A stretch of 64,000 bases of DNA from Chamaecyparis obtusa (Eukaryota; Streptophyta; Pinopsida; Cupressales; Cupressaceae): positions 868,001 to 932,000 of the forward strand of contig BSBK01006741.1 in the NCBI GenBank assembly GCA_027943335.1, read 5' to 3'. Under the pieces are notes generated by a model, which did not search any database, was not told the origin of the DNA, and saw only the letters and a program-made list of their open reading frames with translations. This document shows, piece by piece, positions 38,345 through 47,888 of this stretch. A program made the translations under genes and the position numbers. The stretch's first letter is position 1; each line of letters begins with the position of its first letter.

Positions 38345-38360
38345 ACCATGTATTTATAGC
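38345..38360 (-). promoter_or_regulatory. Internal TATA box upstream of ORF2
   Basis: Minus strand GCTATAAATACATGG sits about 185 bp upstream of the ORF2 start codon, in a stretch (38162-38760) with no coding frame. It suggests ORF2 is transcribed from its own promoter rather than from the LTR. The sequence closely matches the TATA region of the antisense gene in Gypsy-2 at 42943. Confidence 0.5.
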
Positions 38361-38776
38361 ATTTTCAAATTCCCACTTAAGCTTTTTGCAATAAATGCTC
38401 AACCTAACACAACTCGACGACAACTGTCAATCTCAGTGTATACTGCAAAATAATATAAGCTCGGTTAACACTGGAAATTTTCATTCTATTAATACTGGTG
38501 CTTGGTTAACCTTGCTAATAGTTATCGACTAGTGACTTTCCACTCAGTCTAGCATATACCAATTGTAAACACTTAAAGCTCGAAACTTGTAAAACCATAG
38601 TGCATCTTGATCATGCAGATTTGGTATGAGATCAATTGATATAAGGAAATGTATGATAGATATGATCAATTAGGATTATCAGTTCCATACATACTTTTTC
38701 AACTTAGGTGGAGGTGGCGATGTCACCCAATCCAATGGACAAGGTTTCACCGATTGCATTGCTTGACTTAACATTA

Positions 38777-40096
38777 TCACCTGATGCTTTTCTCCACATA
38801 GTGTTTCTTATCCTCATGATATCCAATTGTATTTCCATTTTTAAAGATTTGTGTATGTGGTGCTCGGTCTCTACAATCTTTACTTAAGTGACCGACTTTG
38901 TGACAATGTAAGCATGCTATACCAGTACTTGTCATGCTATGAGATCTTCCTCTCCAATTATTTCTCATGTAGTTAGCTACAATATGTCCATATCTTCCAC
39001 ATGTTGTGTAGTTAACCCATGTGTTATAATCCCTAGTATAAGCATTACCTTGTCTTCTGAGTTAATAGGTCTTGTTTTGTCCTTTCGGTGTCTAGGCTTG
39101 CTTCATCTTTGTTCTGCATTCTTGTAAGGTATGACCATGCATGTTGCAAGTGTGGTAGTTTTTCTCCATGTAAGGTTTGTTAGGATTCCTATTCAAATTA
39201 TTTTTGCACTCCTATGCTTGATGTCCATACTTGTTACAACTATAATAATGACCATTAAACTTAGGAGTGGTTTTAGGATTACCTTTTTCTTTACTCCTGT
39301 AAATATTTGATGTGTGGCCCAGTTTACCATAGAGATAGCATGTTAGCTTCTTAGGTATTTGACTCTTGTAGGTTTTCATCTATTCAGCTTGCTTAGATGA
39401 TTCTCCTTGCTTGATATAGCCTAATCCAGTAGTGCTTCCAAGTCCTCTTTGACTGATCAAAAAATTATCAATTTTCTTGGAACTATCTTCAGCTTTCTTC
39501 ATCATTTCATTGTGTTGTTGTTGCATCTTCACTTCATGTTTCCATCTTTCATTTTCTTCTCTAATTTCACCAATGTCTTCAAGTTTCCTTGTCAGGTCAC
39601 TATTCACTCGGTTGATCTCTTGATTAACAAAAACCATCTAATTTGATATCTTAAAATGATGCTCGATAAGTCTCAGTATCTTAGATTCCTTCTCTTGTAG
39701 TTTCTAAGTCATTTGCCTTTTGTCTTCAACAACCAAATTTCTCTCTTGTTCATCCTATCTAGCATTGTTCATCACATCAATCATTCTTACCATTTGTGCT
39801 TCTTGACCAATCTGCAGCGCTTTAACTTGTTTAGTCAGATGAAGATTTTTCTCAGATAAATTAGAAATTGCACCTTCAGATATGTCAGATATATTGCATG
39901 AACTAGATCCAATATTCTCAAATAGGTCATCAATTTATTCTTCATGATAATTAGTCTCATATTGCCAAATAGCCACATCTTTTCTCTGAACCATCAACTT
40001 CTTCAGCTCATCCTTTTCTTTCTTGTATTGCTCAATGAAGATTTGCATCTGAATCTTTTGATTCTCAATTGTCTTATCCAACTTATATCTTTCCAT
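38777..40096 (-). pseudogene. ORF1, Gag-like coiled-coil protein with serial zinc knuckles
   Basis: One frame of 440 codons from the ATG at 40096 (MERYKLDKTIENQKIQ), about 60 bases after the primer site, to the stop at 38777. The N-terminal ~240 residues are coiled-coil (KEKDELKKLMVQRKD, EIREENERWKHEVKMQQQ). A TTGLGYIKQGESS segment follows. The C-terminal part has five zinc-knuckle-like units: CYLYGKLGHTSNIYR, CNKYGHQA-stop-EC, CNMHGHTLQEC, CGRYGHIVANY and CLHCHKVGHLSKDC. Only the last has the full CX2CX4HX4C set, and the others have lost a Cys or gained a stop. About eight in-frame stops (mostly TAG) make it a pseudogene. Zinc knuckles in Gag bind element RNA (family knowledge). A typical Copia Gag N-terminal domain is missing. 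Confidence 0.75.
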
Positions 40097-40144
40097 CCTA
40101 AGATCTTTCCTCTTCAGTGATTAAACTTCCAAATAAGAGATCTA

Positions 40145-40158
40145 GATCTGATACCAAT
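40145..40158 (-). other. Primer-binding site of the non-autonomous element
   Basis: Minus strand ATTGGTATCAGATC follows the LTR end CCAACA; iMet-tRNA type, matching Copia-2 except at its 3' end. Confidence 0.85.
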
Positions 40159-41447
40159 TGTTGGGATAAGAAAGATAAAGCACTAAGAGGGGAGGCGTGA
40201 ATCAGTCTCCTCAAAATATTTTAGTGAATAAATAATCTGCAATGATAGTGTCTATCTAACTAATTGATTCCATTGTTTGCAACATACATTCAAATAAATT
40301 TGCAAATGTAAAGTGCATGAAAACAAACAATAAAACATTCATGAAATGTAACTCATGACACAAGAATTTTGGTTACACAGAAACCCTTGTTAGAAGGTAA
40401 AAAATGTGGTGGGGATGACACCCACAAATTCTTCACTACTATAGATAATAAAGTATGCCAATTAAAGCTACAAGTGTGATCACTTCTGGTGATCTTACCC
40501 TGTTAGGAGTAAGTTTAGATCAATTAGATCTATCTTGTGAAAGGATTTTAGCAATAGCAATTAAGTGTGCACACAATTAAGAGATTTACAATCAGACTAT
40601 TAAGTCTACTATGTTAGGAGATTTATAACGCTTCTATAATGATTAGAAGATAATAGAAAATATCTGTAAATGAAAACTATGACTTGTCTGAATCAGATCT
40701 ATGATATACTGAATAAATATCACCTTGATGTGTCATAAACTACTCTTTGTTCTTCTCGGTAGCCTTGTATATTTATGAATAAATTGAATGCTAACTCTAA
40801 TAACTGCTTTGTTATGTAAACCTTGTTTGAATTATGATGTCTTGAAGGCAGCTACTGCTTCATGATCTCCTTCTTTATTGTTCTCCATTTTCTTATGTCA
40901 AAATGATATCAATTACAATTATATAGCAAATTTCTATGACTACTATGACCTAATTAGGTTTACAACATTTTAGAAAACTAAGATCTATGGTGTACAAAAT
41001 TAACCTAGATCTAACTAGTACATAAGAATCATCACAACATTTAATGATTACATCCATAATAAATAAGCCTCGATCTTGGTAAAACATTTTATGAATCTGT
41101 GTAAACCATTTGCATAGATAAATGTGCCTTTATTGATTACTATGTCATTTCCTGAATAACTCTGTAAACACAACCTTCTCTATTCCGTTAATAGCTTGAT
41201 ACTCGGTGTTTACTGACTTGGTGCTCGGTATACTCTGATGCTCGGTAATCATACTTGGTACTCGGTTAAGCCTGTATACATTTATCTTTCAGTTCTACCT
41301 TATGACTGCTCGGTATGAAGGCTTTGTAGGTTCAGCTGACTAGCTTCTATAGCTTCTTATTCCATCTTTTACTGACTGACCAACTTAGATAACCAACTAA
41401 TCTAATTGATACTAATGACAACATCTAATTCTCAAATAGAGTTAACA
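40159..41447 (-). repeat. 5' LTR of the non-autonomous element
   Basis: About 1289 bp. TATA-like CTATATAATTG lies near 40914-40926 on the minus strand. CTCGGT words recur between 41200 and 41320. Confidence 0.93.
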
Positions 41448-41452
41448 ATAAT
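41448..41452. other. Probable target-site duplication ATAAT (right)
   Basis: Pairs with GTAAT at 33028-33032, one mismatch. Confidence 0.6.
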
Positions 41453-41474
41453 TTTATAGATACCCACTTGATAA

Positions 41475-41479
41475 TGTGT
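41475..41479. other. Target-site duplication TGTGT (left)
   Basis: Identical to 58294-58298. Confidence 0.93.
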
Positions 41480-42648
41480 TGTATGCAAATTAGTTGGATA
41501 CTATTCTAAATGATGAATTAACTAATAAAAGGTTAATATATCTATCTAATAAGCAAACTACAATGAAGAATGCAATAACAAATGAAACCAAATTAACAAT
41601 TTACCTTCACCTACAAATGCAGCTTGTCTCCATTGTCCTCCTAGCCTTGATTTCTTGAAGATGTTGAGCTCTCAAATTTCCAAATGAAGCTCTTTCCCAA
41701 GATGATTCCAAAGTGTGGAGATTGAATGAAATGAGTGCACAACTAAAACTTGATTATGCAAATATGGTCGATGAAATGCAAATGATGGGATGATAATATG
41801 GATGCTTGGTTGCTTGATTGCTTGAATGCTTGGATGCTTGAATGCTTATTCTCAAAAATACCTATTAGCTTTCAAATGGAAAATGAGGCTCCTTTTATAG
41901 AGTTTTGGAGGATCTAGGCCTAGGTGGTAGAATCCTACGGTTGAGAATGAAAGGTGGAAGATCCTAGGGCTAGAATTAACTTGGTTGAAGGAGTTGAGAG
42001 AAAGGGGGATGTAGTTGGAATGTGAGAGAAAGAATAGGGATGATGTTCCTCTCACATTGACATAGAGGAGAAGAAGGTGGAAGGGAAAGACACATGTCAA
42101 GTGTCTCACAAAGACCAAAGAGAGAAAGAGGGAGAGACCTTTTCCTCATGAGGACTCTTTGCACAAGTGTCCTATGAGTCACCCTTGACCCTTAGAGGTG
42201 GCTTGAGAAGCCCCTTAGGAATAGGGAATGTCTCTTGACTTGGTTGTTGAGAGGACAAGTGGTCATGAGACCAAGTCCTATGAGGCCACATAGCCCTTAA
42301 GAATAGGACATGTGTGGGTGAGGATAAATATGAATAAATAATTAATAACAATTATTTATCTTAGCCAAGGTGATGTGTTAGGTGACTAGGTGGATGAAGT
42401 GGACTAAGGGAATTAGTCATATTTAGGTGATTGTGTATTTAATTAAATCACTTTAATAGACTATTTAGAAGACTTAGGATATAGAATTAGACTATAGTGA
42501 ATTTATTAAATAAATTGAATAATTTACTTAATAAATAGAAGAAATAATTATTAATTAAATAATAAAATATTTAATTAATTTGTCAAGTCAATAGTAATTA
42601 AATAATAAATATTTAATTAATTAATGAAGCCATTTTTAGGTGTATACA
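41480..42648 (-). repeat. 3' LTR of Gypsy-2
   Basis: About 1169 bp, plus-strand ends TGTATGCAAATT and GTGTATACA. It includes tandem GCTTGNNTGCTTG words near 41808-41848 and AT-rich TTAATTAAATAAT words near 42540-42625. A TATA box (CTATAAAAGG, minus) is at 41891-41900. Confidence 0.97.
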
Positions 42649-42668
42649 TTTTGCCCCTCTTTGAAATA
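42649..42668 (-). other. Polypurine tract of Gypsy-2
   Basis: Minus strand ATTTCAAAGAGGGGCAAAA immediately before the LTR start TGTATACA. Confidence 0.8.
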
Positions 42669-42942
42669 ATGTGCTGGTCACATTGTTTCAAAGAAAAATC
42701 AAGCATTTTTGCCCCTACCCCAGACAATGTCTCAGACGACCTATGCATGCCCCCTCGAGAGATTGATTGACAAAAAAGGTTATGTGAATTTTGTAAAAAT
42801 AATTTGTGTGTGTTTTTTTTTTTTTTTAATGGGGTTGTTCAATCAATCTCACAAACGAATGGTAGAAAACATAGAAGAAAATGGGGTAGAATGGAAGAAA
42901 AATGTCAGGTAGGGTCCACACACCAAGCACATCGGGTCCACA

Positions 42943-42957
42943 AGCTATAAATATGGT
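42943..42957 (+). promoter_or_regulatory. TATA box of the antisense PMD gene
   Basis: AGCTATAAATATGGTG lies about 90 bp upstream of the likely start codon at 43040 and outside the LTR. It reads on the strand opposite to gag-pol and supports an independent promoter. It resembles the ORF2 TATA region at 38345-38360. Confidence 0.5.
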
Positions 42958-43114
42958 GAAGGGGTCCACAATAGGCTCATTGTGCACACTTGTCATGTGG
43001 AGATTAGAGCGCGAGAGAGAGAAGAGCAGAGCTGCCAGGATGTCATTCCCCTTGTCAGATCACCGCTTTGAGAGAGTCAGACGCTTCCAGTGACCACCCG
43101 ATTTGGGTGAACCG

Positions 43115-43782
43115 GTAGGTGACTCGATCCTGCTTTGTAATTCCATGATTTGATGTATGTGAATGTAGAATTTTAGCATGTTTAGGGTAGATCAAATGAT
43201 AGAATTAGCTTTAAAAATTTTAGTTTTCGTAGAGGAAAATGAATGCGCAGTTGTGCCGCATCAATGCGCAGCAACTTGTGACATATGCACAGAAACTCAA
43301 TTTTACTGCGCATTCATGATGAATATTTGCACATTCATAGTAGGAAATTAGTAGTGTTGCGCAAGCATGAATTAAAAGTGCACATAGGTACTTGTTGCGC
43401 ATGTGTTATGAAAAGCTGCGCAAATGGTCAATAAAATAGCACATATGTGTAAAACTGTGTAAATGTGAAAGAAAGTTGCACATGCATGTTTCAATGCTGT
43501 GCATATGTTTAGGTGGTAGAAGTTGGTCATAATAGATAGTCAATTAGGTCAAACTTGATATCGATAAGCTAATTTGATCTTTCAGTGGTTGATTGTGATC
43601 GATTTGATCAAGATTGGCAACATTGTAGCATGTGCGCTAGTTAGCCAGTCTAAAATAGAGAATTGATAGAATCATTTATTGAAACATGTGATAAACATGT
43701 TTGAAATTGATATGATAGGATAGATAGATTGATAGATCGGTTTATCAAAATTTGATAGGTTGATTGTTGTTGACTTGAATAG
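43115..43782 (+). other. Predicted phase-0 intron of the PMD gene
   Basis: Starts GTAGGT and ends TTGAATAG. It is T-rich without an open PMD frame, and joining its ends keeps the frame exactly. It contains the third CGCA repeat cluster. Confidence 0.55.
43240..43510 (+). repeat. Degenerate TGCGCA repeats, cluster in the PMD intron
   Basis: AATGCGCAG, ATGCACAG, CTGCGCATTC, TTGCGCAAG, TTGCGCATG, CTGCGCAAATGG, TTGCACATG and similar words recur about every 20-35 bp. They match the clusters in the leader of the same element. Confidence 0.55.
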
Positions 43783-44982
43783 GAGGATATCACAGATGTT
43801 CTGATGTCACGGGAGAGATATCCCGTCACACAGAACCTGAGACCAGCATTATTGGAGACAAAGAGACTAGTGATAGGAGCATCGGGACTATACTATGCGA
43901 TTTACACACCCAAGATTCAGGTGAATCTGAGCATGATGATCGCATTAGTTGAGAGATGGCACTCGGAGATGAGTACATTCCATCTTCTGATAGGGGAGAT
44001 GACAGTGACACTAGAGGATGTATATCGCATCCTCCAGCTTCCCATCATAGGAGAGTTAGTGTAGTATGATCGACTCGGCGGAGTCATAGAGTGCAGAGCT
44101 GTCTTTGGGGATGATGATATAGAGGATGGGGAGATTAGCTAGGAGGATATGGTTGACTTATATGACCCTCTTCCAGTGGTTCTAGTAGGTGCGATTAAGG
44201 GATTCGTATGCCCTGATCGGAGGTCACACAGATTTGTAGTTGGGTGGGGCCAGACATTACAGCGGGTGATGGAGGAGACCCAATTTGCTTGGGGGGTGTG
44301 TTTATTTTCACACCTATACCATGATTTACATCAGCTGGTGTACCATAGGAGTGCATCTCTATCAGCAGGGGTGACACTACTCCATGTTTGGGCATGGGAG
44401 CATATTGTAGTGACTAGGACATTGGTGATTCGATTTTGGGGTGCAAGGTAGCCCTATATTCATTTATACGCTTCAGTTTTGTCGCAGGAAAAATTGGGCC
44501 ATTTAGAGTTTTGGCGCTATACTTTTGACACACTGGACATAGTGACATGGAGACCCTACCTAGGATGTGAGCCATGGGATGATGAGCGGTAGCTGGGATT
44601 TTGTTTTGAGGTGTGATGGCTGATAGGGTGGATGCCCTTTATTATTTAGAGATAGCTGGTTAGCTGGGTTCTGTGATAGTTTGGCAGGATACAGGGTATG
44701 CCTCAAGGAGTGACCGAGTTTGCACGGACACATCAGGAGAGACAAGATTGGGGGCCCATGGCATCATTTGATGTTGTGCGGCAGGAGTTTTTGGATGCAC
44801 AATTCCAGGCATGGTCCATGAGACAAACAATGGTTGACCCTAGGATGACTGCGGATTTAGAGCAATTTTTGAGAGATCATCCTGTGCCATGAATTACAGA
44901 TCTAGCAATGAGACCTCCAGAGAGAGATCCAGTAGACAAACATTGGGGGAGGCGGTGAGGTCAAGATAGGAGGGGATGAGGG

Positions 44983-45072
44983 AGAGGAGGAGATGGAGGA
45001 GGAGATGGAGGTGGTGGAGATGGAGGTGGAGATGGAGGTGGTGGAGATGGTGGTGGAGATGGAGGGATAGTT
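44983..45072 (+). repeat. GGAGATGGAGGTGGT tandem repeat coding for Gly/Asp
   Basis: About 90 bp of GGAGATGGAGGTGG-type units in frame with the PMD gene. Other frames give Arg/Trp or Ser/Pro/His artefact ORFs. Confidence 0.8.
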
Positions 45073-45889
45073 GGCCCACGGATGAGGGGAGGTGGAGTGA
45101 GGCAGAGGGGATAGGGATGGAGATAGCCTCCAGCATAGCCAGCTGCAGGAGTGCCATTACAAGTACCAGTCACTTAGGTACAGAGACTAGTTGCTGCAGT
45201 ACAGGCACAGGCACAGGATGATGCAGACATTCTATTAGCCCAAGTTGATGTGGTACAGGGTGGCAGATAGGAGGAGCCAAATGTGGAGATGTCAGATATA
45301 TAGGCATAGGATGAGTAGGCAGACATGGACATCGGGGGATAGGATCCCTATTTATATAGAGATGCTATGGAGGAGAAGCCTGATATTGATGCACTGCTAG
45401 TCCAACTAGCAGTTATCCAGGTAGAGGCAGACCGGGTTCCAGGTCTGGAGAGACAGATTGAGAGGATGGGCAGATAGATGGATGTGCTGCGAGCAGAGAG
45501 AGATTCAGCTATTGAGAGACTTAGGGAGTCAGAGATGCTACTAGATGAGTTACAGAGGATAGAGGACCTAGGTCCCCATGGGGATATCATGAGAGCCATG
45601 ATACATGTCGAGAAGGAGATATCCTACTGGCGAGAGGCATATAGATAGGTAGTCCTGAGAGATCAGTGGATCGGGAGCTATAGAGAGAGCTCAATTGGCA
45701 TCAGATCAGCAGCACATGAGCGACAAGCACCAACTGGTAGTGGAGGGGTATCATCATGTCCTCCCAGAGCACCGATAGGTTTAGGAGGTCAGGGTGGATC
45801 CTCAGCATCAGGGAGTGCAGTAGCACAGGGCCACATTGCATCCCGTAGATAGCGACAGACAGATTCTGGAGGCAGTGGTTCATAGATTG

Positions 45890-47880
45890 TGAGAGATCAT
45901 TGTATACACTGTTGTATCATTATGATTCATTGTATCATTATATTTTGACTTGATAGACACTGACTATGGACACATTGTTATTGATTTTTATCATTGGACA
46001 TTCGGATATTTTTGTTGTTTTATGGATTGTATGTGTTGCAGTTCTATCATGATTTACCTTGATGATTTATATACATGTGCGTACTGACATATGCAGGATG
46101 TGATGATGTACTTTCATATGCATAAAATGTATATCTTAGAATGAAAAATGATTTATATTGTTAATGCTTAATGGTTAATAATCATATGATGGTGATATAA
46201 ATGCATGTCTTAAATGAGTTTACTAATACTATGTGATTATCAATGCAATATTTATGATGAACAATGTGGATAATGAATAATAAATGAATGATATAATGCA
46301 AATGATATTTAATGTAATAAATGATAATGTACCTAAGATGATTATATGTAATAACTGATAACATGATAAAAGAAAATGAAATGAAATGATAGCTATAATA
46401 AATAACCAAATTATATATAAATGAACACTCCTAATGAAGATAACATATGTCTCTAAATGATTTAAGTGTTAAATGCAAAAAGTCATAATATGTTTGGTTG
46501 TCCAAATGTCCTCAACTTAAATAACAATGTATCTGACACAAGAAGAATAGACTAAGAGAACAGATAACCTAATAAGAAAGGTAACCTATAAATCTCTATA
46601 AAAGGAGCACTAATATGCAAATCTAGGAGATGGTATAATGCAATGCAAAATGAAATATGAAATGAGTATCTCCACAACTTCATGTAACATCTTAGAACTT
46701 CATAATAACTGGAATTTGATTTTCATCATTGAGCTCGTTATGTTGCAAGAAAATGCAAGCATCATGGTATAATTAAACCAAGATGACCTGAGCACTTCTC
46801 GCATGGAGTTTAATATTGCAAACTTGACAAGCATCTAGGTATAATTGAACCGAGATGACCTGAGTTTCATTTGCGTAACAGACAAGGAATATTTCCCCCT
46901 CAATCAAGGAACAAATATTTAGAGTCGAGGTATGCGATGGCGTATCACCATAAATAGTATTTGCAGAGGAACATGATTTTTATGTTGTTCATACTATGAA
47001 ATGGATGAAGGCACTTATACACAGACACCCCAAATTATTTGGTCCTTTGATTTCATCAGAAAATACTCCACAAACAGCAATGTAAGATAAAAAATACCAT
47101 GCCCCATCCCAGCTATTCTAATCAATGACATAGGGGAGTTTCAAACTCATGTCAAAAGATATCCTGGAATAGCATAGGAAACATGATAACAATGAAATAT
47201 AGATATGAATGCATAATCTACAACAAACCATTCTAACATGCCTGTCATGAATATACATTTATTTTGCCAAAAAGATTGATTTAGGACATGTTGATTAATT
47301 CAAGTGATGATGTATAGTCAAGATATATAGATAAGTGGTCATGTTTCGAAGAATAGATCATATATTTGGATTCAGCATGAAGATACCATTATAAAAGGAC
47401 ATTTGATTGTGTCTACTTGCCTGGTGAAAATAACTCCCTTATGTCCTCTAAGAGTCATGGCTATCATAGATCCACTTCCCAAACTAGGTCGAGGACATGC
47501 CCCCAGCTAGGTGATGGACTGACTTGTTATGGGTGAAGAAAGACGCAACAAGACTAGGATGAAGACCAATGACAAAAGATCAAGCTATGATGGGATTTTA
47601 TTATGGATAAATACAAGGAATGGTTCATGAACTGACCATTTTATTATGATATATACATGGTGGGGATGAGGACTGACTAACCATTTTATTGTGGATATAT
47701 ACAATGAACGGACACATGAGAAGAATCCTAATAGATAGAGGAGCTAACTTGTCACATATAACACCTGTTTCTAGGTTTTCACCACATGCTTTTATTGCAG
47801 TTTTTCTTTTGATTTTGTGATTTTATTTTTTTTATTTTTTACAGAATATATATATACATCCTATATAAATGCCCCTTACA
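45890..47880. other. Non-coding stretch between the convergent PMD and pol genes
   Basis: Both genes end into this ~2 kb. It contains an AT-rich, ATGATAATG-like low-complexity stretch (46130-46420). It also holds a two-copy 72-bp-spaced direct repeat (46757-46792 and 46829-46864, with TATAATT.AACC.AGATGACCTGAG). A T-rich run at 47800-47840 lies next to the pol stop. No ORF of substance was seen. Confidence 0.5.
46757..46864 (+). repeat. Two-copy direct repeat, 72-bp period
   Basis: AAGCATCATGGTATAATTAA and AAGCATCTAGGTATAATTGA begin two copies that both end in GAGATGACCTGAG or AAGATGACCTGAG. Confidence 0.6.
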
Positions 47881-47888
47881 TTGGGATT

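Larger units (their letters stand above)
33033..41447 (-). mobile_element. Non-autonomous LTR element with a Gag-like ORF and an extra ORF, no pol (TR-GAG type)
   Basis: About 8.4 kb. LTRs at 33033-34347 and 40159-41447 both read TGTTGGGATAAG to TAACA on the plus strand. On the minus strand an iMet-type primer site follows the right LTR and a polypurine tract precedes the left LTR. Flanks are GTAAT and ATAAT, a target duplication with one change. Inside are ORF1 (coiled coil plus zinc knuckles) and ORF2 (long, unknown). No protease, integrase, RT or RNase H was seen. This fits terminal-repeat retrotransposons with a Gag domain (TR-GAG), a known class, but the second ORF with its own TATA box is unusual. 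Confidence 0.85.
43040..45885 (+). pseudogene. Plant mobile domain (PMD, MAIN-like) gene on the antisense strand of Gypsy-2, two exons
   Basis: Exon 1 is predicted at 43040-43114 (MSFPLSDHRFERVRRFQ, then a TGA). It ends at GAACCG before GTAGGT. Exon 2 starts at 43783 after TTGAATAG and continues in phase 0 into the long PMD frame. Exon 2 (701 codons, one frame) has the PMD signature at 43860-44064 (LYYAIYTPKIQVNLSMMIAL, ERWHSEMSTFHLLIGEM, TVTLEDVYRILQLPI) and more PMD sequence to about 44640. A Gly/Asp repeat (GGGDGGGDGG type) lies at 44983-45072 and a coiled-coil (LVQLAVIQVEADRVPGLERQ) at 45380-45640. About 24 in-frame stops, mostly TAG, break it. PMD proteins in plants act in gene silencing and genome stability, and PMD ORFs in Gypsy elements are known. 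The role here is unknown. Confidence 0.8.

Noticed and set aside
41852..42182. Minus-strand ORFs repeated at 57514-57838
   Set aside because: They lie in U3/R of the Gypsy-2 LTRs, overlap the TATA box and have no domain.
44976..45221. Arg/Trp-rich ORF on the plus strand and Pro/His/Leu-rich ORFs on the minus strand
   Set aside because: They are other-frame readings of the Gly/Asp repeat of the PMD gene.
43783..45885. TAG read as glutamine (altered genetic code) in the PMD frame
   Set aside because: Nearly all stops are TAG at likely CAG sites, but TGA stops occur too, the same decay is seen in Gypsy gag-pol, and the DNA is plant nuclear. Methylation-linked deamination explains it.
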